Positions 10,808-24,255 are shown, counted from the first letter of the stretch. The stretch: 62,000 nucleotides of DNA from Cristatella mucedo (GCA_009760855.2 WPIO01000010.1:5497501-5559500); one strand, 5' to 3'. Numbers and translations: made by a program. Notes: a model not told the origin generated them from the sequence alone.

Positions 10808-10912
10808 TTTAATAATAATAATAATAACAATAATAGTAATAATAATAATGCACTTGATAAAGCGCCCTCAGAGAACTCAATCTCTCTCTAGGTGCTTTAA
10901 ATTTGCTGCAAA
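10808..10912 (-). mobile_element. solo 3' tail of ATT-tailed LINE, right border of the GC island
   Basis: On the plus strand an (AAT)n tract at 10810-10849 is followed by the reverse complement of the LINE tail (CACTTGATAAAGCGCCCTC, then GGTGCTTTAAATTTGC). Its tail points at the TRPV gene, opposite to the element at 7638-7738. Confidence 0.85.
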
Positions 10913-12790
10913 AGGACTTTAGACCCGAGGAGAGTCGAGACTGAGCACTCGGCATTTGGCGACGGGAAATTAACGGCACTCTTAGCACGACGGACCACCC
11001 AATTGAGGCGCAGACTAATGAGACTGGCCGTCGGCTCTGCATTTCCGGCAACGGCCGCCAGGAGGAAGTAGTCATCAGCCAGACGCAGATTTTGATGCTG
11101 TACCACAGAAATATTTCCCAGTAAAGCAGATTAACTCCCTGACGTTTATGGTTAGTCATATAAGTAAGCTTGGTAATTTAAAAATGCTCTTCAATAGGCG
11201 GCGTTGGTCGAATCGGAATTGATAGCCATTTGTATGCACGCCCGTCGCGAGCCCCGGCGTAGCTGCAGAAGCCGACGCATGCTGAGTTAGCCGTGCTCCT
11301 GTATCGAGCTCCTGGTACCAAATCCGCGCCTCTCACAGCCTCTGTTTGCTAGCAGATTGTGTTCGAGTAACGAAGCTGCTCTTCAGACAAAGCAGAGAGT
11401 GCCTGTTGCTTTCAGCTTCGCTTTGGACGTTGGCTGAGGTGAATGTCGATGTACTATCACCGTTTGTGGGAATTCACCCTTCGCCAACGTAGGTATTCGA
11501 CAATGTCGCCACCACAGTAGCGACCCGCGAGCTTTCTGCGAATGCTTTCTGATGGAGGAGCTCATCGCACGCAGTTGGCGTACTCGACTTCCAAGGGAAC
11601 GGCGTTTGAGAACGGGAGGAAACTCGCGTTATCAGAAGGTATTAAACAAAGGTGCACTTTACCAGTCCCCTGTCGCCGCAGCCTCACCTGTCAGTCAAGG
11701 GCGGTATTCAAGAGTGCCGACGTCGAGGCCGTGATTGCGTGTTTGCGCCGCCAAGTAAAGTAATCTTGGAGCATGGCGCGGTCTGACGTCGAGGTCTGAC
11801 CGACTGGACTCCGTGCTCTCGATCGGGCTTCCAGTCGGTTTGCCGATCGAGGCGCGAGGTGCGGTCAGGCAACTCTTATTTCCGGCACCGAAAATGTATG
11901 AACTTGTGCACCGAGTTTGGCCGTGGGTTGCGAGATCCAAAGGCACGGCGCGTAATTGTCCTCACTCACGCACCGGAGTTTACTTAGCGAGCATTTGATG
12001 CAGCGGTCGCACAATCATCTGTACAGGTTATCTTAGCTTTGCAGATTAATGCTGTCTGGCAGATATCCGGTCAAGTCTCAAACAAAAGTTGAGTGTAGCC
12101 GCACTCAAATTCTTATCGCGTTCTGGGCCAGGCTATGCAAATGCAGTACCGCAATTATCCCGACTAAAGTGGACCAAACGTGTATCAGCGATTACCAACA
12201 TCTTACCGGGTATCTTTAACACACCTAGGGAAGTGCAAATATGTCCCTCCCAATCAGGTAGGTCTCTTGGCACCTCCTTCCGCAAGTTGGCGATTGTTAC
12301 CTTTAATAGCGAATGGATTTGCATTCTGTGGTGCAGTTTCTCTTTTTACGCAACATTTTGCAACGCTCACCACAATTGCAGAAGACACAACGAGATCTTT
12401 TTTATTTTTCAATCAAATGGCGTGGGTGCAGCCAGCCCTACTTGAGTGATAGATGAGGTTTTGCACTAGGGACGCCTCGGGTGAACCACTGCAGATACGA
12501 GCAATCCTAACGCCCCAGGTGGTTATATAGCCAAGGGCCGCATCTTTCAAAGGATTTAGGCAGTCTGGATTGAGACAGCGGTCGCGGCGCTCTGGCGGCA
12601 GGAATGGGGGTTTCTGCTGTGGAGGCTCGTACGCACGATGGCGCGCGACGGAGAACGAAGCCTCAGCAAGCGAGTTGCGGTGCTGGTGACGACGGCTGTG
12701 CTGTATCATTTACAGGCAATACTAGCGAGCGAGCGTACATACAGATGTAGCGGTATTAGCCGTCGTGTAAGCAGCTCTGGAGTGCCAGTA
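10913..12790. other. unannotated stretch
   Basis: No convincing gene. Open frames up to 118 codons (for example 12089-12445) resemble no family known to me and have no supporting splice or promoter context that I can see. Confidence 0.35.
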
Positions 12791-12793
12791 GGG

Positions 12794-13444
<651 letters not shown>

Positions 13445-13554
13445 TGAGCATCCTCGCAGGCCGGTGGACAGGCAGTAAGCGTGTCGCTGCAGGAATAGTG
13501 GATCTCATGAACACAGCTGACCCACCGCAATACAAGCCAGCTTAGTCAGATGAT

Positions 13555-13740
13555 ATTGCCCGACAGCAGGGCCTAACGAGCTGGTACACTGGGCGCCCGT
13601 TGGCCGGGCGTAGTGGTTTGAGTCCGGCAGGGGCTAAACAGTGTGTGGGCGCGGCCACGCCAACACACCGTTCAACCGGCGTCTCCTCGCCCGGCGCGCC
13701 GGTAGCGACGCCGCAGCTTGAGGCGCATGGCAACTAGAAA
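13555..13740 (+). repeat. possible tRNA-like/SINE remnant
   Basis: GCCTAACGAGCTGGTACACT followed 40 bp later by GGTTTGAGTCC resembles A- and B-box spacing of a tRNA-derived element. The GC-rich body after it does not match the other SINEs in the window. Weak call. Confidence 0.3.
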
Positions 13741-14549
13741 TATCCACCGTCACTGATAACTACATTTTTGCGAGCGAGAAGCCTTTAAATTAAATGCTCT
13801 CCTGAGTCATTAAGCGCTTGGGATGACGTAAGAGCTGTGCACGTTCGCAAGCGCTACACCTCAACGAATGCGGCTCGGGCCCGTTAGTGGCAATATAAAG
13901 CCGAGGCTTTATGGCACCTCGTCGAATGCTGCCTGAGCGGTATTCACGCCACAGATTATTCGCTTGAGCACCGGACAAGTATCTCAGGGGCTGTGGGCTC
14001 GTGCGTTCGCTGCTAGAGGTGAACCTCTTTTTCTTCACTGACCAGTTCCACTACGGACGGCATCCGGTCATTATGTATTTCGAAATAATTGAGCAACAAA
14101 TACATCGCTTCGGCTTTAGTGGATCGGATACGCTGGGTGTGCTAATCCCTTCTTTGATGGCGTTTTAAAAAGTTCCAAGTGGTATTGAATAAGCTTGTAA
14201 GTTAACGCGTGAGACTGCTTGTTAAAGAACCAGGCGAGCTATGCATGTTCAGCGTTCCAGGTATCTTCAAAAATACATTGCGTGCATAAGAAACTGTATA
14301 TTTTGAGAGTTCTTTTTAAGTGCAGGCTATGTTAGCTAATCAATATGCTATCTTAGCATTCGTGTGCATGGTAGTAGTGTACGAAACTTCTCCTTCAGAT
14401 ATTTATAAGCCTTGGGCCTATATCACTGCAGTTGTACTGCAAATATGGGATAACCCGATGAGTAGTAAACATCCTGCTGGCTGCTGAAATGCTTTCAGTA
14501 GCAGGGCTGAAACGCGTACATGGCTACCATGCATACAAGATTCCCAGCG
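13741..14549. other. unannotated stretch
   Basis: No gene or repeat recognised. Confidence 0.35.
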
Positions 14550-14579
14550 CGTCCAGTGCAGGTGAGTAGCAATCAATAA

Positions 14580-15130
14580 ACTGTGCACACGAGCAGCGTT
14601 GTCGTTCCCATCTTGCCAGCGCTTGCGCGCGAAGCTTTGACTGCACGCTCTTTACCGAGAATGTCGGCTTTCTTCGAGCGATCGCTGCGCGCGACATCTC
14701 CGAGCGCTCTCCTCCGCGAAGCATCCCATACTTCGCGCGCGGCGTTATTCCAGCGAGACGCCTGACTGCAGCTTTAAAGAATCGCGCTCAGTTACAGCTC
14801 AGCTCCTACGTACGACCGAGTTTCTCGCGCCGCTGTCCAGCGTGGCCCATTCCGCGTGCCGCCGCCGACGCGAGCTCTCCCGCAACGCCGACGATGCAAC
14901 CGCGCGCAGGCGAGCGCGCGAGTAGCTGCCGCCACGGCTGAACCGCCGCCGCCGAAGCGGCGCCACAAAGACACCCACCGGCTCGTATTCACAAGAAGCG
15001 CAACTGGTCTGAATGCACAGTCGCACCTCTTCGGCGTTCGAGGCCGCCGGGCGTCGCCGCTGCTGCACGCTGCGACGCAGGCGCGCTCAGCTACTAGCAA
15101 GTGGCCAGCCGGCCATGCGTGCTACTGTCG
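14580..15130. other. CpG-rich block of unknown role
   Basis: Dense CpG and GC content rise sharply here relative to flanks (many GCGCGC and CGCCGCCG stretches). Open frames of 95-102 codons occur on both strands, but their Arg/Ala-rich translations look like compositional by-products. It could be a CpG-island promoter or first exon of an unseen gene. I see no supporting splice sites. Confidence 0.4.
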
Positions 15131-16679
15131 ACTATCGACTTAAAAGGTCGGGAAGACTTGGTGCTGGCGTTGTGTATTCTGTGATGGTCAACGCTTGGTG
15201 GTCAGGCTGTGACTTCATTCCGCCAGCGTACGAGATAGTGTGACAGAAGAGGTACGTTCGATCAGGCTGGACGGCTGGCAGAGAAAGGTGCAACCACTAA
15301 GTCCACGTGGTGCGAGGAAAGTGCGTCCTTTATCTGCCACAACAAAACGGATGTGGATTCGGGCGTGTCTGACCTCGAGAGGGCTTGGCCTCACAGCTGG
15401 CAAGCGATTGGGTAGCCAGCGGCTGCTACAGTGGCACGACTTAGGCGCGCCCGAGTGTGAGCTCTCGGAGATGGCTGTCAGATAGACGTCGCACTACCTC
15501 CGGATGAACCGATTGCCACTGGAGTGGACGCTACTTAATACAGCGCATTTGAGAGTTACCGGAGCTTTGTGGAATTGGTACTAGTACCCTTTCTCTTTAA
15601 GAAAACGACTCACGTCAGTTGCCGAACTGACAACTTCGGAAACTGCTTAACAGAAATACAAGACAACACATGTTGCAAAAGCAGCGATATGCGATATAGT
15701 GTCGCAAAGTTAACAAAAGAACTAGAAAACACTGTCACCAAGACAGTCTTAAAATCGCATTATAACTTCGACCAGCGAGTGAGTGGTGCACAATGCAGGA
15801 ACATCGAAACTAAAATTACTCGGGCATAGTTACCCGTTGCATTTTCACTTGGATGACGCGTTTACTTCTGGAGAGGCAATCGCCCAAAATATCCTGGTAT
15901 CTTCTCGGCGCGTCCCCACTTCCGGAAACGGCTGCCGCTCTAGCCGGAAGCTCTAAGGGAGTTCGATAGCAATCACATGCATTTATTTGAACATGAATAG
16001 AAACGCTGCCGCACTCTTGCACAGACACCACAGCGTCAGCAGCTTCCATCCGGTTGCGACCGTCATAGGCTGGAGGGTCTGCTCGCACGTTACAGGTATC
16101 TCCAGTCGTGTAGGCACGCACTCGCACGAGAGCAGACACCTGTAGCCCAATGAATATTAGCTATCGTGGTTCCTCTTACTGCCACGTGGTTCCTCTTACT
16201 GCCATGAGGTTGGTACAAGTTTGAACACAAGTTTTACGCCACACACATGCACCGCCGAAACGGATGATCGCTAATACATCGCCCGAGCCACGAGAGTGAC
16301 GCATTCAGCGCTTATTGATGGCGTATGCAGGTGCAGCGATTTACCACGATCCACTGAAGCTAAGCAAAAAATCGACTGGAAGTTGGCACTGCACGATAGG
16401 CTAAAAGGTTTCAATAAACGCCATCGAGAGTCGTTAGCACAAGAGGAGCGTCGATTTCCATTGCCTCACATAAGTTTCCGTCTGTTGCCCCTCGGTGAAA
16501 TTTTGACTTAATGTGCCGCAGTCATTTTTGAAGCATGTTGGCCGATTTTGACGTAAGTAAAACTTTTTAACTTTAATGGTATGCTGCAGCAATGCCTAGC
16601 AATGTTTGTCTTGAGTGCAGTTGGCTTGTAATGTCCGCCAGCTCACCTCCGATCAACTCGGAGTCGACTGTTTTCACCC
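15131..16679. other. unannotated stretch
   Basis: No gene recognised. A short direct repeat, GTGGTTCCTCTTACTGCCA, occurs twice in tandem at about 16,168-16,205. Confidence 0.35.
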
Positions 16680-16980
16680 ACCAAGATATTTTTATTTTTA
16701 CGCGTGATTTAAAAGCACGTCTTTTGCATCTACAAATCTATTAAAGGCGTTTAGCTCCATCAGAAACGATGCCTGATTTAAGAGAATAAGAAAACCTAAA
16801 CGGAAGGCCGGAATTAAACAGCGGCCCCCCATTCTAGGGTTCCAAAAACGAAAGACGCTCATTTTCCGGAGCCGGATATTCTGTAAAGTAAAGATTAAAG
16901 TGATGGAAAGCTTAGAGCCCTCAAAATAGAGGCTTTTATTTGGAAGCAGATGAGAATTAGCATTATCAATCAACCCTCAT
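16680..16980 (-). mobile_element. possible LINE C-terminal remnant
   Basis: The minus-strand translation of 16698-16973 includes SVFRFWNPRMGGRC and, later, SFLMELNAFNRFVDAK. The spacing resembles the 'RLWNSLP ... FK..LK' end of CR1-type reverse transcriptases. Weak, very diverged. Confidence 0.3.
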
Positions 16981-17041
16981 GCAAAAACTTGCAGTCATAA
17001 CCATTAGATGCGTGAGGTGTATCAGTGAACTGCGTATCTCC

Positions 17042-17470
17042 GTCTGTGACTCCAAAAAGCCACAAAGACTATGTGGGTGTTACACAGGAGAGTTTTGTAT
17101 AGCGCATTCACAGCCTAAGCGGATTTCGGTACGCATTCTGTAGCCAGCAGACTTTATCTCACGCAACAAAGAGAAAGTGGGAAGCATAGCAGAGTCTGGA
17201 AAGAAGTTGAGGTAATGAGTAAGATGGAAGTAGCAGCTCAGCACCGCTGGAAAGGATATGCCTTAGTGGGCAGCAGGAGAGTATTTGTCGTTGCGCAAGA
17301 ATCGTGGAAGCGAGTTCCACAGTCTAGGACCACCAGAGTTATACCTTCTATCGCTAACGGTCTTTAAGCGGAGGAATGGAGCAGCTAATTTATTGTCCAT
17401 ACAGGACCTGAGGGCATGTGAAGACTGAAACTGGTGCAACGGTTCATCTAGGTATGGAGGAGCCAAGCCA
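17042..17470 (-). mobile_element. CR1-like LINE, ACATT-tailed family, 3' fragment
   Basis: The minus-strand frame contains MDNKLAAPFLRLKTVSDRR, then GPRLWNSLPRFLRNDKYSP. This is the C-terminus of the reverse transcriptase, shared with 21155-21885, 41880-42175 and 45455-45850. The 3' end reads TGGAGTCACAGACGGAGATAC. It is 5'-truncated. Confidence 0.8.
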
Positions 17471-18699
17471 GGCGCGGGCCTCTTTGGTCAGCGTTAAACT
17501 TTGCTCTGCATCTGTTGATCAACCGGCAGCCATCCTAGCTCTTTTAGCAAAGGAAACACGTGGTCAAACCTCTGGAATTTGCAAGCCAGTCACTTCTGAA
17601 ACGGCAGCCACAGTGGTTGTCTTTACTTTGGGTTCATTCGCTGTGTCAATTAAGCAAGGGCTGCTGGCCAGCGACGGCTAAGTACTACGGCAAGAGCACG
17701 TTCTATAACGCTGGAAGGTAAAAAAACCGCAATTTTTTATCTAGGTGTTGTAAAGGTACTGTCGAGCATATCCGTCTAAAGACTAAAAACAACAGCAAAT
17801 GAGCGCTGCTGCAGTGGTACGACCGATTGTCACAGATGGCGATACAGCTTACCAGCTTTCTGCAGCTAACACAGTCGTTGAAGGACGACAAATTATCGCA
17901 TTGAGTAGTTTCCCGGATCTTTTTCTATGGACCTTCGAGCCACCGTTTCTTTTTCACACAACCATCGTCTTCCCTGTTGCTAGTCCAGCTTTAACGACTT
18001 CTCCTTCCATTTCTCCTCTTCCTTCCTCTCTCGTCTTTCTCCCGTCTCTTCCTCCATCTTCCTTCTATCCGTCTTCTTCTTTGCCTTCTTCTTCTTCTCC
18101 TACTCTCACTGATCCGTTTTCTTAATTCTCTTCATCTAGGGCGACAGATTCTAGTCCTCATGTAGGAGCAAGTTTCTAGTAAGCCGGCTTTCAATTCGCG
18201 CACAAGCAGCCCCGCATGCATTCAAACGTACCGAATTTTCTGCTTTTGAGAATTACCGCAGCTCATCCGCACGGTGAGTTCTAACTGGTGTCGGCTAGCA
18301 ATTCCCTTACGCTTGTTTGACGAAACTTTCGGTTCGAAAGAGTGAGGTGGCACGTTTTTGCTTTCAGCAGAAAGCACCTCAACATTTCTAAGCTCATCGC
18401 CACGTGAGCTTAGCAGATGCCTACCCAGCTACGAAACGCATTCATCTCCGGTCGAACCTATTTCTAAATAAGGAACAATGTGTAGGTCCCTGTTTACTGC
18501 AAAACCTATCAACCGCTGCATGAATCAAGCCAGTGACACCAGCTTTTATTGCCGGCTTTTGCTTTTATCGTACTATCTAGATTGGGAGAGTGAGGTAACG
18601 GCACGGATGTTACTACTGCCAGGTAGGCCACAGTTTCCACAGAGGCCATGGATGTTGCCACTGTTCCCCTGCGTGTGCCTTTGCTGTAGAAATGGCTGC
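17471..18699. other. unannotated stretch
   Basis: No gene recognised. Polypyrimidine-rich DNA (CTTCCTC-type) lies at about 17,995-18,125. Confidence 0.35.
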
Positions 18700-19190
18700 G
18701 AGCTAATTCAGCCAGATTACGACTAATATTAATTATTCACAGTTCCTGAAGTTTAAAGGCTACGAACCGATTATGCGAAAGTCTATGGCCGACACCGCAC
18801 AATAGCCGACACCATGAGGTAGGCAGTCATTCGTGCTTCCGGAACTGTCTAAGGTATTAGAGCACTAGGCCAGCGAGTCTTTGGTGTACGTCATGCCCAC
18901 TGTCGAATACCCGTGATCCTCTGCCATTGTCAAATATAATTATCCACGAAATGAATATTGGACTCGCTACGTTAAGGCGCTCTTCGTTACTGCCGCGTTT
19001 GGCTAACGTGAGCGCGCCGGCGGGCATTTTCGCTGCGTCTTCAAATCTCTAGCCGCAATTGCAAGGCTCGCCGAGTCATCGCTATTGGTGACGCGTCGGC
19101 TGATAATAGCACCGTTGTCAGAGCCGTGCATGCTTCGTAGTTCTGCCCGGACGTGGAGGACGCTACAAGTCATTGGTAACAATGCGCCTA
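18700..19190 (+). repeat. dispersed repeat X, long copy
   Basis: Matches 47,755-48,260 over its length in ordered blocks. These include CAGCCAGATTACGACTAA, GTTCCTGAAGTTTAAA, GTGCTTCCGGAACTG, GTGTACGTCA, then CTCTTCGTTACTGCCG and GCGTCGGCTGATAATAGCAC. No protein was recognised. Class unknown. Confidence 0.6.
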
Positions 19191-20219
19191 ACCTACAGCA
19201 CCTGCCGAAACGATCCCAGGATTCAAGCGGCAGCATTGAGTGCCAAGGGTAATAGTATTCCATTTCTCATTGAATAAGTGAGGGACCTATGTCTGCTAGA
19301 ACCGCGCCTGGCAAAGGCGACTATTTGTATTTTCCGCCACAGGCGAGTAGCAGAGAGTGGATAAGTTCCGAAGTAGAAAAAACCATAATATAATAACGAT
19401 GAATAGTATCTCCCGAAAGTTTGCGAGGGCCTCATGGGAATTTTTAATGGCTCTGGAGACTATAGCCGCTGGAATTAAACCCGGTGCCAAGCTTGAACAT
19501 CAGTTAAACCAACAATGTGGAGGGACAAGGCTCGGCGAGGGGCTCAAATACCAACGATTTGAAGACGGCCTTCGTACTTCGCAGTTTTCAAAATTGTCCG
19601 AAAAAGCCACAGCAATTGCCTTCCTTTAATTCTGGCGAGAGAGAAATCTCGTTGAAAAATCAAGAACGTCTTTTCATTGGCCCACGTGCGGTGTGTTAAC
19701 GCGTGGCAGCTGGTCGACTAAGATCGATTTTGAATCTCCCGATAAGAGTCGATTCTGGCAACCTTTAGATATGGCTCAAAAATACTCGACGTGTATTTGC
19801 AAAATTCTCCAAAAGCCATGCAAACTGGATATATTTGCAGTACTGGTAGACGCATTAACGTCTTTTGTAGCAAGCTTTTGTCAATACTAACGACAGACAG
19901 TATGCAAGCGGGTGCCGAAAAAGAGCATCAAAGAGCTGAAGCGAGTGCCGATTTTTGATAGCGAGAAGGAGGAGCGAGACAGCGGCTGTCAATCGTTGCA
20001 TTTGTATGCAGCTATTAATAACTAGATGATATCAAGCATACAAACGAAGCGGTGCATTTTAAGTCTAGAAAATCCGTCCGTGGCTACACTTTGTCCTGTG
20101 GAATTCATGCGAAAGACATTATTCTTATAGTGGCCTTTTTCATCAGGCTTTTGTTGACAAAATAGTTATCGCTACTATCCTGAATTTCGTCTCCTTTCGT
20201 GTTTGTCGAAAGCCTTTTT
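19191..20219. other. unannotated stretch
   Basis: No gene or repeat recognised. Confidence 0.35.
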
Positions 20220-20690
20220 ATCTCTTAGTCTGATTACAAAGCATACTCTCAGTTACCACCGAAGGTGGTGTCTGAGCGGCACCACGTGACCCGGAAGAGG
20301 AGCCTTTTCCCTTAGTAGCTATCGAGGCTGATTGTGGAGAATACTGAAGATGTTTGTTCTTAGATTTTGTAATTTCTTCTAATGAGATAGTGGGGTAATA
20401 TCAATCGGTAATGAGTTCTAAACTTTGAGAGTATACGAACTGAAGGTGCGGTCTCTATACAAATTGAGGTCGATTAGACATACAGATAGCGAATGTAGTC
20501 AAAAGAGATAGTTGTACGGTATGAAGATGATTTGAGGCATACGCAAAGAGGCAGCATTCAGGATTGGTAAGCTGTAATCTGGCGCAAGAGAATGAAGAGA
20601 CTTAAGAGTGGGTGACAGAACCTTGAATTAGATAAGCGGCCTAATGGGAGACGATGCAGATAGGTGAGAAATGATGTTAGAGTTAAAGTT
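20220..20690 (-). mobile_element. diverged LINE C-terminal fragment
   Basis: Around 20,400-20,470 the minus strand parallels the ATT-tailed LINE (plus-strand blocks AATGAGTTCTAAACTTTG and GTGCGGTCTCTATACAAATT correspond to 20,880-20,940). It is more diverged and lacks a tail. An older copy beside the next element. Confidence 0.4.
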
Positions 20691-20699
20691 AGCGCTCAC

Positions 20700-23270
20700 G
20701 TCAGACAAGCTTGACAACAGTATCACACCAACTGTTTTGAGTGGCAGCATGCAGTGTGTCAGCACGCATAAGCACATAAAGGATGAATCACACGGGCCCA
20801 CTAACTGCTATAATAAATAGATACGTTTTTAGTTTCTTTTTAATGTAGTCAATTCATGGGATTTTGGGACGCAAGTCGGAAATGAGTTCCAGGCTTTGGG
20901 AACATACGAAATAAGGCACGGTCTCTAAAGGATTTGAGGTTCGCACGAGGTATAGGTAAATGATTAGATTCCAAAAAGCAGGTGGTACTATGCTTAGCTT
21001 CGTGGGGATAGATCTGATAAGTAGGCAGGAGCTAAAGAATGAAGGGACCTAAACGAGAGTGACCGAACCATGAAGCCGATGGGTTACTTGACAGGGACCA
21101 GTGCAGGTCGGCGTGAAGTGGTGTGATGTGCCAACTGCAAAGCTCACTACAGACAAATATAAGATTAGAAGCTGTCTCCCACAGTTGCTTATAAAAAATG
21201 TAACTAGCACCTCAGTTCTGTCTCGGCTTCATTATTGTATTACCCTTTTGGCTGGGCTACCAAAGAAAGCTACTGGGCAACTGCAGCTGACTATTAATAT
21301 GGCTGCAAGGCTAGTCTTCAAGTCCCGGAGGTTTGAGCACGTGTCTCCTTTGCTACAAGAGCTAGGATGGATACCGGTTGAGCAACGGATACAGAGCAAA
21401 GTTCTTACGGTGACCCACAAGGCCCGCCACGGCTTGGCTCCTTCGTACCTAGCTGAACTGCTGCATCAGTTTCAGCCTGCTCGTGCCATCTGGTCCTGTG
21501 TGGACAATAAATTAGCTGTTCCTTTCCTCCTTTTAAATACCGTTGTCGACAGAAGCTTTAGCTCTGCAGGTACTAGACTGTGGAACTCGTTCCCACGATT
21601 CTTACGCAACGACAACTGCTCTCCTGCTGCCGACTATGGCTCATTCTTTTCAGCGGTTCTGAGCTGCTACTTCCATGTTACTCACTACCTCAACTGCTCT
21701 CCTGACTTTGCTATGCTTCCCACTTTCTCTTTGCTGCGTGAGACAAAGTTTGTTCCCTACCAAATGCGTACCGAAAGCCGCTTAGGCTGTGAGTTCGCTA
21801 TACAAAACTCTCCTGCGTAACACCCACATGGCGTTTATGATTTTGTGGAGTTACAGACGGAGATACAGTACAAAAACACAGAGTTTTGTACCAGTTGCAA
21901 CCTCCCGATTGCTCAGGCCAGTAGACCGGCAAGCAGTGAGTTACAGTAGTCAAGACGGGATGTCACAAATGCATGGACTAACTGAGATGTGGTCTCCATG
22001 TGTAAGCAAGCACGAATTTTAGCAGTCTTATGCAGACGAAAGTAGGTACACTTGACTGTGGAGCCAATGTGGTCGTCTAATGAAAGGTCATATTAAAACA
22101 GAACACCTAAATTGTGTGCAGATTCAACAGGATATATGCTGAAAGATCAAATTATGAGCGTTAACCTTTTAAATTTCTTAATTGCACTTAGTTTGCCCAT
22201 AACTAGTAAGGCGGTCGTATCACCATTCAATTTAAGAAAGTTTGCTGCCATCCATGTGCGGATGCTGTCAATGCATGTACCTATGGAGCTGAGAGTATTT
22301 GAAGTGCTAGAGGGCTGAGAGGGATCAAAGGAAAGTTACAAATGAGTGTCATATGTATAGAAGTGAAAGCTCAGGTTCTGCACTGCAATCGCATCGGTAA
22401 GAAGGAGAGTATAAACCATGAAAATAAAAGATCCAAGTACAGATCTCTGAGGTACCCACACTACATAAGTTCATCGGATGATCTTAGTCTATTCACATCA
22501 ATACTCTGGGGACTCCCATTGAGATAGAACCTGAACCTATGAAGAGCACTGCCTAAGAAGCCCAGGCGAGATGAGAGGTGCTCAAGCAGGACTTGGTGAT
22601 CGATAGTACCAAAAGCTGGCGAAAGATAGAGCATAACAAGCAGAGATACTGTAACTAAGTCTGCATTCCTAAGTAGGTCGTTATACATCCGAAGCGATGC
22701 CGACTCTCTGGAGTCATTAGCTCTACAACCAGTCTGGAGCTTACTGGCAAGGTCCGAAGGTTTAATATACGAGTTTATCTGGTCTGCAACTACTTGGTCC
22801 AGTGTCTTCGATAGGAGTTGTAGAAGTGAGACTGGGCGGAAGTTGCTCAAGTTCTCTGTCTAGTGTTGCTTTCTTGAGCAGTGGCCTGACTATATCCTTT
22901 TTGAAAGTGGCTGGGAAATAACGTCAGGCTAATGATACTTATGTTATTTATGCATGGCAGCAGCAGATCTATGCATCATAAAAGCGGGACAGTGGGAATA
23001 AAGTAACAGAATTGGTTGTCTTCTTTGATTGGGATATGAGTTTCAGGATGAGGTTACTAGTCGCCTCCTTGAATGTCGGCAATGAGGTGCTTGCATAGAA
23101 TTACGGGACTTGTTTCCAGGGAGGTGCTGCCACCCTAGGGATGGACTCTCTGATCTTGTCTATCTTGTTGAAAAAGAAGCTAGAGAAACAATCAACTAGA
23201 TCATCACAAAGATCACTTGATAAGGATCTAGCCTAGGAATTCTGACAATCAAACATGTCAGTGTTGGGTG
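20700..23270 (-). mobile_element. ATT-tailed LINE, RT-to-3' copy, split by a nested LINE
   Basis: On the minus strand, 23,270-22,850 is the EN-RT linker. Then comes the RT core (NFRPVSLLQLLSKTLDQVV, GTIDHQVLLEHLSSRLG) at 22,850-22,461 and thumb-coding sequence to 21,885. The C-terminus and 3' UTR resume at 21,155-20,700. The gap between is a plus-strand ACATT-family LINE. Several stops and frameshifts; the terminal tail is missing. Confidence 0.8.
21155..21885 (+). mobile_element. ACATT-tailed LINE inserted into the ATT-tailed LINE
   Basis: The open frame ending at 21820 encodes the last part of a CR1-type reverse transcriptase: SRLHYCITLLAGLPKKATG, AARLVFKSRRFEHVSPLLQE, GTRLWNSFPRFLRND. The 3' end (GTTACAGACGGAGATACAGTA) is the family terminus with a minimal tail. 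It interrupts the minus-strand LINE at 20700-23270 and is therefore younger. Confidence 0.8.
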
Positions 23271-24084
23271 GACTTGAGGTAGCCTAGCAAAGGTTTTTAT
23301 TTTACTTGTTATTGCCAAAGTTATGAGCGATGTTTGTAGCTTCTTAAGAGAAATATATTTCTTGAGATCAATTGGAAATTACGGTGAGAAATTATGTAGG
23401 TAGGTTAACGGATTAATCCGCTTACGTCATGTTTGCTCAAGCACGCTGGCCTAAGCGTGATGTGTTATTGCTTCTGCAATCTTGATACTATGACATCACA
23501 AAACGTGGAGGGGTTACCAACCTTGTCCCACGACAATGATTACACGCCAGCGGAATAGCTGCAGAGTCAGATGCTACACTGACCCGATGCTGCTCAGTTC
23601 GGGCATGCTTCGTGAGAGGTCAATGCAAACATTTCTTTCTTGTCTCATCTAAAATATGGTTACGCTGCAAGTCATTATGCTGTCAAACTGGTTACTGCCA
23701 TCTATATCTGCACTGGAAGGTGAAAACTTACCCTGAGGTAATGAGATCAAATAGTGATGGATCTTTCATTTTTAGCGGCCTAAATTGACTCCCAACTAAC
23801 TCTTTTTGTGCATGGAAGCAGAATGAGAGCTCGAATATTCCCTGAAAAAATGATAGTCAATACGGAATGCGTATTTTAGCCACTACGTCACTATAATTCG
23901 GCATGAATGGAATCATTAAGCAAACTGTTGTCCTTTGCATGCCGTTTTCCAATATGTTGCATTTCGTGGCAAAAACGTTTGCAACCGTTACGCACAGAGC
24001 GATGTCTCGTGGAAGCCAAATGGCTTTACTCGTAGCGTCTAAATAGTTACATTTATATCTTCTCCTTTTAAAAAAATGCTAGCT
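23271..24084. other. unannotated stretch
   Basis: No gene or repeat recognised. Exon 1 of the peptide paralogue F was looked for here without success. Confidence 0.35.
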
Positions 24085-24255
24085 GATTTAACAACTTCTT
24101 TTTGTATAGCGACAGAAGAGCCTTTACGGCTATCGCCACCGCTTGCAGTGGCGATAAAGAATCGCCATCTGCAGGATTCGAGCCCACGATCTCGGGGCCG
24201 AGTTCGTGAAAAGCAACCACCTTACCTCTTCGGGTGATGTGCCATTCCTGCAGCT
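24085..24255 (-). mobile_element. tRNA-derived SINE, family 1
   Basis: Minus-strand copy. The plus strand reads GACAGAAGAGCCTTTACGGC, CTTGCAGTGGCGATAAAG and a B-box complement GGATTCGAGCC, followed by the tRNA-like head ending near 24,250. Same structure as 5128-5292. Confidence 0.8.
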
